Shown: positions 12,975 through 24,894, counted from the stretch's first letter. The stretch: DNA of 64,000 nt from Temnothorax longispinosus (GCF_030848805.1 NC_092368.1:1460441-1524440), one strand, 5' to 3'. Notes: generated from the sequence alone by a model not told the origin. A program made the numbers and translations.

Positions 12975-13599
12975 TGTGCATATATTAAAATATTGACTAC
13001 CAAATGAGAATCTTTAGATGAAACAAAAATGTGGGCAACTCTCGACACACCTTGTAGAAATTGGAGATCTGTTTTTTTTTTGTTTTTTTTTTTTTCAAAT
13101 GGTATTATTATTCACAAATTCCTCAATTTTTCATCCACCTGTCTGCTATCGCGCAAAGATAATTCTGCGATTGCGTAACGCAGTCCTTCCGACGATTTTC
13201 GAGTTCAGCTTGCGCGGCGGACACGTTCCGGGGTTGTGCAGGTGGTCGTGCACGGCATACGATAAAATCGTAGACACAGAAAGGCACAAAACGACGGGTC
13301 GTTTTGTCATTTCCTCCGTCGTTCTGGCGACACGGCCGCGCCACGCCACGCCGTTCCGTATGTATTTTCCGGCGTCACCAGATTCGACAATCCGACAGGC
13401 AAGCAAGCGCGATCAAAGGTCGTCACGAGCGGCTGCATCTCGCGTTTTTACACGCGCCGCCGGCGCGCCGTGACAGAATTTCGAAAAAGCCCCCCGTCGT
13501 TTCCGTCCCCTTGTCGTCGGTTGCGACACGGTGCACTAAACCTGTCACATTTGCATGCGAGCGCATCCGATATGAACAACGTTTTTACTTAAAAAAAAG

Positions 13600-14690
13600 C
13601 GAGCTGCGCAGGAATCTAGATATATTCATCTTTACTCTTATTTATATTATCGTATAATACTTTCTTTTTGTCTTCGGTTTGTTACTCCTTTGAATGCCCC
13701 AATTTTATGCTTTGTTCTAAATTAAAATAAAATATCTGAAACCAGCTTGTGACAAAACGGCGAAACTTGGTATACAGTTCGGTAGAGTATTTGAATAAAA
13801 ATCTAGATATAAGTATTCATTTGCACTTTTATTTATTGTATTTTTTTGTCTTCGGCTTGTTACGCCTTCGAATGCCCCAATTTTGTTTCGTTCTAAATTA
13901 AAATAAAATAGTCTGAGACGAGCTTTCGTGACAAAACGCGAAACTCCGTATACAGGGTGTTCCAGGTCAGATCAATAAAACTTCAGGGTCTTATAACACA
14001 TTAAATTTGGAACAAAAAATCTCGCATAAACATAAGTCCGGAAACGCTTCGTTAAAAAGTTATAGCTAATAAAAATTAAAAAAATCACGTTCTTTGGTGA
14101 CTTTTAAAAATAACTATGCTACTAATTGTTACATTAAAGCGCGAATGCTACGAATATAGTGTTTATACAAAGATCATCGAATAATGGTTTTTTCAAGTTT
14201 CTGCTTTTTTAATTGTTTTGAGCTTATTTTCTTTTCAAGGCCTTATCATAATTAAATGAAATTGGTGTAATTTAGTTTGTTATTTAATTACCTATATAAG
14301 ATTCATTTTATAACTTTTTTCAAATAAATAAAGAGTTTCAAAGAGTTATATTTTTAAAAATAATAAAAAAACCGTAATTTTTTTAAAGTTTATTAGCTAT
14401 AACTTTTCAACGAAGCGTTTCCTATATTTATAGGAACTTTTTTGTTCCAAATTCAATTTCCTACAATACCCTGAAATTTTACCTGGAACACCGTGTATAA
14501 AAATCTAGGTATAATCAATTAATCATCTTTACTTTTATTTATCTTTACTTTCTTTTGTCTTCAGTTTGTTACGCCTTTGAATGCCCTAATTTTATGTTTC
14601 GTTCTAAACTAAAATAAAATATCTGAGACGAGCTCGTGACAAAACGCAAAACTCGGTACAGTTCGGTGGAGTAGCTAAATAAAGACACTC
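13600..14690. repeat. Three tandem copies of a repeat of about 165-178 bp, interrupted by a transposon
   Basis: The block TTTGTCTTCRGYTTGTTAC, then GAATGCCC, then TTCTAAA-TAAAATAAAATA, then GTGACAAAACG, recurs with starts near 13669, 13847 and 14556. The first spacing is 178 bp. The second is 709 bp, which falls to about 166 bp once the 543-bp insertion at 13953-14495 is removed. The array therefore predates the insertion. Confidence 0.8.
13953..14495. mobile_element. Non-autonomous TIR transposon with TA/TATA target duplication
   Basis: Starts CAGGGTGTTCCAGG and ends with CCTGGAACACCGTG. The TIR similarity extends inward through ATTTGGAACAAAAA and AAACGCTTCGTT blocks for more than 100 bp. 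Flanked on both sides by TATA (13949-13952 and 14496-14499). The tandem repeat reads continuously when the element is removed. TIR start and TA-type site suggest a Tc1/mariner-related MITE; no transposase is present. Confidence 0.8.
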
Positions 14691-15139
14691 TGAATGCCCG
14701 CAATTGTTACTTGATATATTACACCGCGATTACCGTGTCGAGTAGCAGTCGCAACTGCTGGGAACGCGCGGTCGATCTGGAAAGCGCGAGAAATTGCCTT
14801 GTTCCTTCTGTCGTACTCTCCGCATCCCGTTAGAGATATCGTAACGGTAAAAGCCAGCGGTAAATCCTTGCATCGATCCGCAGGACATCGCGGCTACGGG
14901 ACGGCGGCGACGCGACGCGGCGGTGCATGCGTTTTGAATCGCGCTAATCCACAAGAACGAATCTCCGCGTGATGAACAACGGCGACGACGTATATCGAAA
15001 CGGTTCCTTAAATCGATCCCTATACCGAAGCGATACGGCCGAACGATGAGGCGAACAATGTTGCAACACGTCGCGGCGTCTAAGCATGCTAAGAAGCAAT
15101 TTTCTGCGTTCCGAGAGATGCGAGGTGCATTGCAAAGAG

Positions 15140-15144
<5 letters not shown>

Positions 15145-15172
<28 letters not shown>
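15145..15172. repeat. (GA)n microsatellite
   Basis: Fourteen uninterrupted GA dinucleotides within a GC- and purine-rich block (about 14750-15750). Several long overlapping open frames arise here on both strands from composition alone. Confidence 0.9.
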
Positions 15173-15177
<5 letters not shown>

Positions 15178-15829
15178 AAAAAGAGAGAGGCGAGGAATCG
15201 TTCGCCTTCGGTTCGTTCACCTTCTTCTACTATATAGCAGAAGAAACCGTAACGTCCAGATGTTGCGTCGTTTTCCTCCTTTCCCCTTCCCGTCGTCTCG
15301 TTAACCCTTTCCTTTTTTTCTTTTCCCTTTTTTTTCTTAATTCGCGGCACAGCAAGGCGCGGTGGTATCGATCCCCCCGGGTCGCCTCGCACGGGCACGG
15401 CGTCTTTGCTCTTCTTCCGCCCGACCTGTCAGAGATCGCTTTCCCGGTATTGTTCTCCGAGCGAGAGGCGCGGTGCCTCTCGCGTTCTCCGCGCCTTCGT
15501 TCGCGCGACCTCACGCTCTCGCGGAGACAATCGCGCGCTAATGCGCACCTCGGGATCGGATCCGAATGTACTTTGCGTGCGGAGGTGCCTCGCGCTGACG
15601 CGTACCGCGCGACAGGCCCCCAATCCATTGAAAGGGCCCGGTCGGGAGGGAATGAAAGGGACGCGAGAGGAAGCAGGAAACGGCAGGTGGGACCGGCATA
15701 CCGAAACAGGGAGACACGCGTGAGCGCTCACCGAATTTACCGCACCAAAACCCACGGCCAAAATAAAAGAAAAACATTTTTTTTAATATAATGCTTTCTC
15801 GAGAAAATAGATCCATATATCTGTGACAT

Positions 15830-16470
15830 TTTTATCTATTATTTTATTAGCGGCGTATCTAAAATTTAAAAAACGTGGGATATAATCCTCGTGTAATATT
15901 GAAACTTATTAGTCCGACATTAATCGCATTACTAAACATTCTTTGCGGAAATTATTCCGAATCGCAATATCGAAAATAAAGTCAGCGAGTAATAATATGT
16001 TAATACAGTTCGAGATGCGTTTATTAAAATACAGTAATTTATTCCCCCAGAGTGTTAATTAATAAACTTCAGTAAACGCGAGATCTAATTATAATAAATT
16101 CGCCGCGCGATGATGAGTTTCTTGTTTCAATCACGGCCGCGGCGATGTATATTTCATCATTTTACGTCGTTTAACATTAATTGGAACAACCTTCGCACCA
16201 TCGCCGTCATCAAAAGCACTTGGTGATTAGATCGAGTGCAGTGTGGGTCGAGCTTTCGGTCCCGCGATCTCCCATTTGCATCCAGTTCCGCTCAGCATTT
16301 TGCGCCGATTAATGGAGCGGCACATTTGGCAAAATAGTTCAACCGTATCTCTCGATGCACCGAAATATTAGTGGACAGATTCGCCATTAATTTGCGCAAT
16401 ATGCGGATATTACCGCTAATTTAACTGCTTATTATTCCGCTTGTCACCATTAAATGGCATTGGTCACACG
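15830..16470. other. Spacer, nothing recognised
   Basis: Mixed-composition DNA without a supported gene, element or RNA. Confidence 0.4.
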
Positions 16471-16985
16471 AAAAAAAGAAGTGTTAAATCAACATTGGGA
16501 TATTAGTATATGTACGCAACAATAGATATATAATCTTTTTATAAGAATTTCAACGTTTTATTTCAACTTTTTTTCGTGGTTGAATTATGTAAAACTTCGT
16601 TTAATAACTAACTATATAAATTAGGGCTGTTACTCTTCGATAGCTTCGAACCTTCGAAGTTTAAGGTCATTTAAGGTGTCTTCGAAAAATATATTTGCGA
16701 CATAAACGACATAATAGCAACATTAAAAATTGTATTCGGATTTTGTCGTATAATTTAATAAATGTGTGCCTATTTGCAGTACTATTACTATTATGTTAAA
16801 TTAACAATTGTATAATTTTGATTCTTCGAAACTTCGATCTTCGAAGATTTTTATGTCAAAGCTTCGAATATCGAAACCTTTGAAGCAAATCACTAGTTCT
16901 ATAATATGAATGATTTTATTCAGACAAGTTTTCTTCGTTTAACATAATATAATCTCATTTCAAGATTTTTTATTGGTGTATATAT
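16471..16985. mobile_element. MITE family A, copy 1, interrupted by another element
   Basis: Starts AAGAAGTGTTAAATCAACA and shares ATAAGAATTTCAAC, AAACTTCGTTT and TCATTTCAAGATT blocks with the copies at 31950-32192 and 33451-33693. It is split by a 282-bp insertion at 16622-16903. Its 3' TIR is degraded. Confidence 0.7.
16622..16903. mobile_element. Nested hAT-like non-autonomous element
   Basis: Interrupts MITE family A. Begins TAGGGCTGTTACTCTTCGA and its interior holds inverted TTCGAA-rich blocks at both ends. Flanks ATATAAAT (16614-16621) and ATATGAAT (16904-16911) look like an 8-bp target duplication with one change, the size expected for hAT. Assignment is tentative. Confidence 0.5.
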
Positions 16986-16989
16986 GTCA

Positions 16990-19080
16990 ACTTTTTTCGA
17001 TCAATGATGTAACGTGACTCCTTGCAAAATGCATCGCAAATGTCATCGGTTTAACAATGTGTGTAATATTTATCCCTCCAAAACGGCCGGAAATTGATCT
17101 TGGCGAGTGCTCGCCGTAGCCGAGGCTCGGTATGCAAATTGACGGACGATTTATTCTCCGTGAAAGAGAGAACCGATCGATACTGGCCTCGGGAACGGCG
17201 CGATCGGAAGTGGCGACGATCCGCCGTTTAAGTGCACCCGCCGATCGAGACCGTGGATGAGTCATGGGCGTCCTCGATGTCTCTCACGGCACACAGCACA
17301 CAGCACACGGCACTCGCCCACCTACATATACATATATAGGATCGTGCAACTCTTTTTCCGCGGTTGCGTAACGCGACTTCGCGCCGCGTCATAATACATC
17401 CGTACACGACACGTTCGTCGAAAGGATCCGCTAAAATGACAGCGAAGCTCTTTTCGCGACGGGGGTAATCTCGATTCTGTCGACTCACTTTCGCCGCGGC
17501 ACTTTCGCTAAAAAAGACAACGGGGGGTGAACGCTCGTCGCTATCTCCGATTATTTCGATGAGTTTCGTAGATATCATTAGACTGTGGCTGTGTGAAAAT
17601 ATACCGAAGATATATTAACACGTGAGAGCGTATCGCACGTGGTCCCTTGTAGAGTCGCTGAGGTCGGGTTAATCTCGATAGCTCGCGGAAAAAAATGTAT
17701 TCAAAAATATATGTGTAAAGTACTTAATCTCTCTCAGACGAAAGATTTCGATCGAGTTTGAAGATACTCGAGAGCAAACTGGTCGCTCTCTATGAATTTA
17801 AAGCTAATCATGATTACTGGACTCGTTGATGATGATGCTTCTTTCGAGCAACAACGATTAATGGGGAAGAATTCCGAGGAATCGTGAAATTGGTTTAACT
17901 GTCCCTATTAAGGTTCGTGATTAATATGACGCGCGGCATGAATGATTAAACTGCAGAAGAACGGCGTAACACCGAGCGTACCGTAATTACACGACGCGTT
18001 CGATAAGAAATCCGAGATAAGGTGTAATTATACATAGGAATTTCGCGGTAATTAAGACAATCTCGAATCTTAACGAAGAACGCGACTCGCGACATGTAAT
18101 ACACATATACTTATAGAAAATTAAGTGTAAATACGAACGCTTTAAACAGCGACCGCTCGCAATTCGCTCTGATTCATTGTATATCGGACTTATCTGAGAA
18201 AAATTCTTTCACACGTCGTTATCACTTGTATATCGTTATCGGGATCTGGCTCAGGTCTAAGATCATTGTTTTCGTAATTCCCTCCCCCTCTCTCTCTTTC
18301 TCCTAAAAAAAAAAAAGAAAAAACGACGCTGTTGCGAAAACACGCGGAAAAACGGCGCAACCGGCAACGGTGATTACGGTTTTGCAAAGGTACTCATCCA
18401 CCCGCCTATATATTTCGCAATCGAAACGCCGAGCGTTTCGCGAGCGAGGTGCCGCGTATCATCGTACATTACGCGCAAGAGAGCGCGGGCAATTTTTCTC
18501 TTTCTCCTCCCCCCCCTTCCGTTTTCGTCCTCCAGCCCCCGGCCACCGGGATTGTTTTACCGAGGTGCACGTAGGCGCTTACGCAGGTTCACACACTAAT
18601 TCACACGGGCCAGGCCGCGCCGCGCGCTTTTGCATTCGCGCATTGCTGCAGGTGCACTGCCGCGCCCGCCCCCCCTCCCCCGTTCCACTCTCCTAATCAC
18701 GGACTAGATAAACCGGCGAGCGTGCATGCACATAAAGGAAAAAGACTTCCCAACGGCGATTTTTCATTCCCGCTCCGCCGCGCCGCCGTAAAAGGGATAC
18801 GGTGATACATTACGTAAAGCTTATGCGCGTCCGAGCGCCTGAATCATTTGCCCCGCTTATTTATTGTTGACCAAATTGGTAACAACGAATGTGTTGATTT
18901 TAACGTTTCCCTTTAGAATAGATAGTAATAAATATAAAGATTGTAGGTTGTATAAATAGTATGAGTGTGTGTTAAGGAAAAATTGTAAACCAAGTCCACT
19001 TCTTGGCGATGCAAGAGCTGAAGTTAATACCCAGACAACACAATGTCTCAAATTGGGGCATAAGACGTCTTAATTTTAAG
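16990..19080. other. Spacer, nothing coding recognised
   Basis: Includes GC-rich, CpG-containing blocks around 17100-17600 and 18400-18850 that could be regulatory, plus scattered short open frames with no recognisable protein. No tRNA or rRNA was seen. Confidence 0.4.
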
Positions 19081-19084
19081 AGTT

Positions 19085-19308
19085 TAATTTTAAAAAATGT
19101 TCTGTTTTGCAAAAGATAATTTACTAAAGGACAACGTTAATAATATATAATTTATCCAAATAACACACTCAAGACGTTATATCATAAGACGTCTTATATC
19201 CCGATTTTGAACATCGTGTTATCTCGGTAAATTATCATTAACGTTTTCCTTTAATTTGTTATTCCTTTAAATTGTTATCTTTTGCAAAACAGGACATCTT
19301 TTAAAATA
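19085..19308. mobile_element. Inverted-repeat MITE
   Basis: Left arm (19089-19170) and right arm (about 19215-19308) are reverse complements: CTGTTTTGCAAAAGATAA on the left pairs with TTATCTTTTGCAAAACAG on the right, with ACGTTAATRATAATTTA blocks further in. The centre has two AAGACGTCTTA-type palindromes. No coding capacity. Confidence 0.7.
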
Positions 19309-21020
19309 GATGAAGAATCGATACATCATGGCTTTCCCTTCAGCGCGAATTTACTTTCGCGTCTTCGAAACTGGAAATATCGGAGTTTCTATTCAGAAAT
19401 TAATTGCAAAATATTGGGGAAAAAAAGAGAATAATATTCCGTATTGTATCAACTGTTTATATTTCTGGAGTTACCGGTTCTCCAAACTTGTCTTTGAATC
19501 GCGTCGCTAGCACAAGTTGATCTCTGATTCGTTCGACGCTCGCACCGGTCTTGTTCTTATACATTCGCAAAGTTTATCCCCGGCGGATCGAAATATCGAG
19601 CACGTACTCGCGACGTATTACACGAAGACAATATCGCCAGTTACACCTGTCGAAAATATAACGATTCAATCGCGCGCTCGAGCGAAGGTGATCGAAGATC
19701 GGCTCTTATATCGCTCTACGCGGCGGAGCGCGCGATCGCGGCTCCGGCGAGTTTCGCGAGTCGCAAAAACCGATTTTCGCGAACGGACGGTTTACAGGGC
19801 AGATTTACTCACCGTCTCGCCGTGCGAGGACAGTCAGCCGGCCGGGGCGATACTATACGAACGGCACAAAATCCGACATGCAACTGTCGGCAGTGTCGGC
19901 GCGACTCCGGAGCGACGAGCCCGCTCGCTCGCTCGGCGATCCACGGCCGTTTCCGCCGATGCCACGCGGCAAACAGCGATCGTACCAGCACGTAGATCGC
20001 GCGTACCGCCGCCGCCGTCGCTGTCGCTCACAATCAGTGGTACCCCCCCAGTACCCCCGTTCGGAGATGATCTTAGAACTCTCGGAATGTTGTAAGGACC
20101 GAGGGGTGCACGATGGAGCGTGCAAATAAAGTGAATTTGCAAATGCGGAGGTTAAACTGTTCGCCACTTGAAATATGAATCTCAAATTGTAAATTTGGGC
20201 CATTCTCGCGATGATATTGTTGTTGCTGGTACTAGCAATGTACTCGATCTTGAGATCAGTGGAAGAACGCGGAACGTTAAGATGAAATGCAAATTAAATC
20301 CGTAATCAGTAATTGCAATAAATAATGTAATAGAAAATAATTTTTGTAGTTTACATGTGTTTTTTTTTATTTAGATATGTATTTTAATGTGATTGCGGAG
20401 GTAATATAATAATTTATCTGTATTATTCAATATAAAATAATGATTTATATCATAAGCGTAATATATATAATTATCTAATTTATTCACTTATTAGATTACT
20501 ATTGATATATATCTATTATATAATAAATTGTATATAATATTATATATTTCTAACATAGATCGCAGTTTTATAACACAATAGAAATGATTATTATATTATT
20601 ATTAATATACAGTTTACTTTGCCAATTTTTGAATTTAAATTCTGTCGATCAACTGACGTTGATAGTTACCGACAGCGTGTGAATTTATCAAATGTTGGTA
20701 TTTTGTTAAATACAAATTAATTATAACATTAGGTAAATTATCGACGCACTATAAATATAATAGATTTCATATAGATACATATATTTTATATATTTAGTCC
20801 GGCGGACTCAAACCTAGGGGCAAAAGTCTGTCAGTAATCAAATCACGGAAATTCTGGTCTCAAGTTTATCCGGGCCTATATTAATTTGTGATCCAGGCAC
20901 ATAAAAAAAGTCTTGTGTCCACGATGCTAGAAATCGCTCCGAGATCTCGGATGGAGAAAGAATTAACCAATTGCATTGGTCAATTGCCGAACTGTTTAAA
21001 TATGATTGGTCAATTTTTTC
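19309..21020. other. Spacer, nothing recognised
   Basis: The 19500-20100 part is GC-rich with long overlapping open frames on both strands. They are rich in Arg, Ser and Pro and look compositional. The rest is AT-rich. No supported gene. Confidence 0.4.
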
Positions 21021-21025
21021 TCCGT

Positions 21026-21143
21026 TTTAATTATAAGGGCCTCATCATCTCCGATTAGTTTAATCAGCCGATTATTCCATTGGAACTGACCAATTGCATT
21101 TGACCAATCCTGGTTGGCATCGGAGATGGTGAAACCGGCCTTA
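21026..21143. mobile_element. Short MITE, about 115 bp
   Basis: AAGGGCCTCATCATCTCCGAT at the left faces ATCGGAGATGGTGAAACCGG at the right, imperfect inverted repeats ending in AAGG-type termini. The interior has CCAATTGCAT and GACCAAT motifs. No coding capacity. Confidence 0.6.
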
Positions 21144-21171
21144 AGTTCACTTTACCAAAAAGTGTACTAGG

Positions 21172-22990
21172 CTGCGTTCGAAAATTTTACTCGGGTGCAC
21201 ACCGCGTCGTTCTATCTTTGTTATTTACTAAAAATTGAACAAGAATAGAACGACGTTGGTGTTATAAGAGTAGCGCAAAAGTCGGAAAATTTTCATCTTG
21301 CGAAAATGCCGACAACCGCGTGTTCCTATTGGTTTCCCTCCCTTTTCCACCCATCGTTCTCTTTCTCGACACAACAAAGACGGCATAACCTGTTTGATGT
21401 GGTCTGATGTCTACTTGTGTAACTAAAAGGATATGAAAAAAGCGTTAACGCTAATTTTGTAGTAAATGCCGCAGTGTTGTGCAGACGGCTGCTTTTCGCG
21501 GCAAGTAAAAGGAAAAGTTTTCCATCTTTTACCGTCTGGAAAGTCTGATTCTGTTCGTAGAGCTGAATGGATTCGCAGAATCGGACGAGAATGCTGGACG
21601 CCGAACAGAAACACCAGACTCTGTGAGGTATTACAGTGAAATTTTATAATATTTTATAATATATTATAAAATAATTGTATAATATATTATAGTATTTTAT
21701 ATTATATTATAATATATTATAGGATATTCGCTGTACCATGTAGAAAATAGATAGTATATGTATTATAATAATGCTTAATAATATAAATATTTCTATATTT
21801 ATACATTTTATATGTAGCTTACGAATTAGTCACGTAATAAATAATTAGATAATGAGAGCATCGTAATCATAATGCAGACAGAAATACAAATTTATTATTA
21901 AAGAATGCACAATAAATTACACAAATAGTGACGTTACTGCATTTTCCAGGATCATTTCACTCCTGATCAGTATGAGCAACATAGAATAGACGGAAAACGA
22001 AAACTGAAGTGCAATGCTGTTCCATCTATATTCATGCGTTACATAGATGTAAAGAGCCACCAGCTAACAGCTAACAGAAACTCGCTAATTGATAACATGG
22101 GAAGTGATACACTATGCATGGGTAAATGTTTATATTTTAATGCATATATTTATACTTATAAATGAATGTACCCCGATAGTAAAAGATGTATAACATTATA
22201 TGACAAAATTTGTATAAAATTGTGAATGCTGCAATTATTATACAATATTTGCCCAATTTTCTTATCTGGGTACATAATATATTTAAAGATAATATTGCAT
22301 GAAAGTACAATATTAATGCTGTATATATATAGATGTATCATGCACTGTAAATTTTCCAGGTGATGGGCCATCTTCAACTAATAACGATCCTTTTCCTGAA
22401 GAATCATACATTATACCCGATGCACCATCTTCAACTAATAATGTCCTTCTATAGAATCGCACATTATACTCGATGCACCATGTTCTGTAGATTTCTCAAG
22501 AACAAGTAAAATAATTAATTTTTAATCAACTCTCAGTATCTCAATATTGTAATTAATTTTTAATTGCTTTAAATATTATTATATAATCGCCACGTCCAAT
22601 ACCAGAATATTCGTTTGACATTGAGAAACAGGAATTACTTTGAAAAATACAATTACGACTACATAAGAAAATAGAAAATTTCAAGACTACTGTTTTTATT
22701 TCACTATCCTGAATATCATACAGAGTGCATTAAAAATATAATAATTATACTGCGTTTTATTATTCACTGCAAATAGATATATACCACAAAACAAATTTAT
22801 AATGCATTTATATATGTTACGTATACTATAAATGTTCTGTATTGGCAGTGAGTAATGGAAAGCGGTTTACATGTCTCGTTCATATTTCGCGTCCTGTTGG
22901 GTAAAAAATGTCCGACTTTTCCGCTACTCTTGTAAATCTAGAGCTCTACGTTGGTGTGCACCCGAATGAAGTTTCCGAACGCAGCCCTAA
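21172..22990. mobile_element. 1.8-kb element with long terminal inverted repeats carrying a THAP gene
   Basis: Left end GGCTGCGTTCG followed by ACTCGGGTGCACACC; right end is the inverted version (GGTGTGCACCCGA, then CGAACGCAGCC). The TIR similarity continues for about 100 bp, including the AGAGTAGCGSAAAAGTCGGA block on both sides. The only gene inside is the THAP reading frame at 21466-22454. THAP domains are the DNA-binding domain of P-element-type transposases, so the element is best read as a deleted or gene-carrying P-like transposon. No catalytic domain is visible and no clear target duplication was found. Confidence 0.75.
21466..22454 (+). CDS. THAP zinc-finger protein inside the TIR element (tail frame-broken)
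   Basis: Exons 21466-21627, 21950-22121 and 22360-22454 (TAG), phases 0 and 1, give 142 residues. The THAP domain is complete: C4/C5 and C9, W35, C53 and H56 across the first junction (RLCE|DHFTPDQ), and the AVPSIF box at 77-82. This C2CH zinc module binds DNA. After about residue 90 the protein becomes a short acidic repeat, PSSTNNDPFPEESYIIPDA, that starts again and then stops. The second repeat copy has lost bases relative to the first, which creates the premature stop. The original protein was therefore probably longer. Function is unknown; a transposon-derived DNA-binding factor is likely. Confidence 0.75.
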
Positions 22991-22994
22991 TAAT

Positions 22995-23448
22995 TGGTCG
23001 CGTTCAGCAGACCAAGCCGCTCAGTAGCAGTCGAACGTGATTGGCTCTTACTTTTAGAACGAACCAATCAAGGCAGATTGTTGATAAGACGAACTCAACA
23101 GTTGTGCAACAATTCGGTTTTAACATTTTTTTTTTATTAAGCGGTATCCATAATTAATGTAGAGAATCTAAGCCAATTTTTAGTACTTTTTAAATTAAAA
23201 AAAAAAAACCCTAAATTTGAGAAAGTTATAGCTTGCTAAAGTTTCTTTGATGACGGTAACTTCAAAAGATTTCGCATATAAGGTATGACGTCACAGCACA
23301 TTTTTGTGTACTATATTTTCTTCAATTTTGAAAATATTGCAAAAATTCAAAAAGTTTACAAAGAAAGTATGCCATGATCTATCTCAGACCGCTTAATAAA
23401 AAAAATTTATCTTAAAACCGAATTGTGTCTGCTGAACGCGCCCATTGT
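22995..23448. mobile_element. TIR element of about 450 bp between two THAP genes
   Basis: Left end GGTCGCGTTCAGCAGAC faces GTCTGCTGAACGCGCCC at the right. A second matched block, AATTCGGTTTTAA with TTATTAAGCGGT, lies just inside each end. It abuts the end of the THAP-carrying element. No open frame. Confidence 0.7.
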
Positions 23449-23479
23449 CACTCGCGCATGACCGAATCGCACAACCAAC

Positions 23480-23490
23480 AACATGGCGGC
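23480..23490 (+). promoter_or_regulatory. YY1/Pho-type motif, candidate promoter of the second THAP gene
   Basis: AACATGGCGGC matches the AAnATGGCGGC motif known from animal core promoters near transcription starts. It lies about 315 bp upstream of the ATG at 23805. Assignment rests on motif and position only. Confidence 0.4.
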
Positions 23491-23804
23491 TGTAAACAAT
23501 AAACATATGTAGTAGCTGCAACATCTATCCATAACACGATTCATAACCTCTATCAGTCACATTGTACAAGTTAAAAAGGATTTTATAAAGTAGAAGAAAA
23601 CATAGATCATCACTAAACTACGCTATATAGCCCAAAGGAAGGGTTGAAGGCGTCAATAATTCCAACCGGAATTAACAACCACCAAAAAAAAATCTTAATC
23701 CGTCATTTAAATCCGTTGAGTATAGTCAATATTGTGTTCAATTATTGTGTGCTATTATTCTGTTAAAATCCAGTTAGTATATATATATATATATAAGTGA
23801 AAGT

Positions 23805-24894
23805 ATGACTGAAAGAGGTGGATATCGTTGTGCCTTCAAAGGCTGCCGAAGTGCAAGTAATGACAAACGAGGGATAAAAGAAACTTTGTTTCGATTCCCA
23901 AAAGATGCAGAAAGGTCAGTTTATTATGTTACTTGCTTTCCACTTACTATAGGCTTTTAAGGCCGATTGCATGAAGTGTTGAAATATTAGACAGTGTTCA
24001 AATATTAGACCAATTTTAAAATTATCTTTGCATTTAAAGTTGAGTTTGATTTTATTTTTAAACCATGTTCTATAATCAGTTATTAAACAATTAATGAAAG
24101 TAATATTTGCCTATGTTTCTATTTAATACGACCAAAAGTATGATAAATTTAATTGTTATTGATTATATAACAAAAATTTGAAAAAACAAAAACATAAGAA
24201 AGGCTATTGCTTAAAGGTCAAAGTTATGGGTATCAGCCTGTGGTCGAGAGGAATTGACTTCAAAGACAGCCATACAACTTTATAAAGATTATAGAGTATG
24301 CAAACTCCATTTTGCAAATTATATGTTTTTAAATTATGAGAAAACGAGATTGCAGCCACATGCCGTTCCAAGTTATATTGTGAAAAATAATGGTAAGTTA
24401 TTTTCAAATAATACAATAACCAATAACATTAGAATAATATTATACATAATATATAATATTATTTCACAGATAAAAAAGCAAGTTCAAGTAGCTCAAATGT
24501 AGAAACACGCTGTATAAACACTTCAAAAATTAAAAATACGCAAGAAGAAAATACTGCATTGGATTTGACTGTATCTAATAATATGGACCTGGATGTACTT
24601 ATAGACAGAACAATAGCAAATGTATCAGATGTACCAGGAACACAAACGCCTTTGTCATTATCTTCTATATCTGTACGAAAAGTACATCAACAGATAACAG
24701 AATATAAAAAAAGGATAAGCAATTTGGAGTTAGAATTACATCAAGCAAAAAAAGCCAAAAATGAAGATATTAATGCATTAGATATGTTACTAGACAAATA
24801 TTTTCCAAAACAGACATCCGATTTTCTAAAAATGCAAGCACGTCTCTTTCAAAATGCAAAAGGTAGAAAATACGATAGCGCTTCATTCAAATAA
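23805..24894 (+). CDS. THAP zinc-finger protein with C-terminal coiled coil
   Basis: Exons 23805-23914, 24217-24392 and 24470-24894 give an uninterrupted 236-residue protein with phases 2 and 1 in agreement. The THAP domain occupies about 1-92: C9 and C14 (CAFKGC), LFRFPKD, W41, C65 and H68 (VCKLHF), then HAVPSY. Choosing the acceptor after CTTAAAG at 24216 rather than the later CAG keeps the Trp block in frame. Residues 96-165 are Ser/Thr/Asn-rich and probably disordered. Residues 166-196 (QQITEYKKRISNLELELHQA) form a likely coiled coil, a common dimerisation arrangement in THAP proteins. Likely a nuclear sequence-specific DNA-binding factor. AATAAA follows at 24946. No transposase catalytic region follows the THAP domain. 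Confidence 0.8.

Noticed and set aside
15230..15816. Several overlapping open frames of 90-130 codons on both strands
   Set aside because: They overlap in many frames within a GC- and purine-rich block, are dominated by Arg and Ser, and show no domain or splice structure. This is a compositional artefact.
19517..20095. 192-codon open frame on the plus strand
   Set aside because: Rich in Arg, Ser, Ala and Pro, mirrored by long frames on the opposite strand, with no recognisable domain. GC-rich composition explains it.
24237..24502. Alternative acceptor CAG at 24236 for exon 2 of the second THAP gene
   Set aside because: It shifts the frame, removes the conserved Trp block and runs into a stop. 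The acceptor at 24216 restores a full THAP domain.
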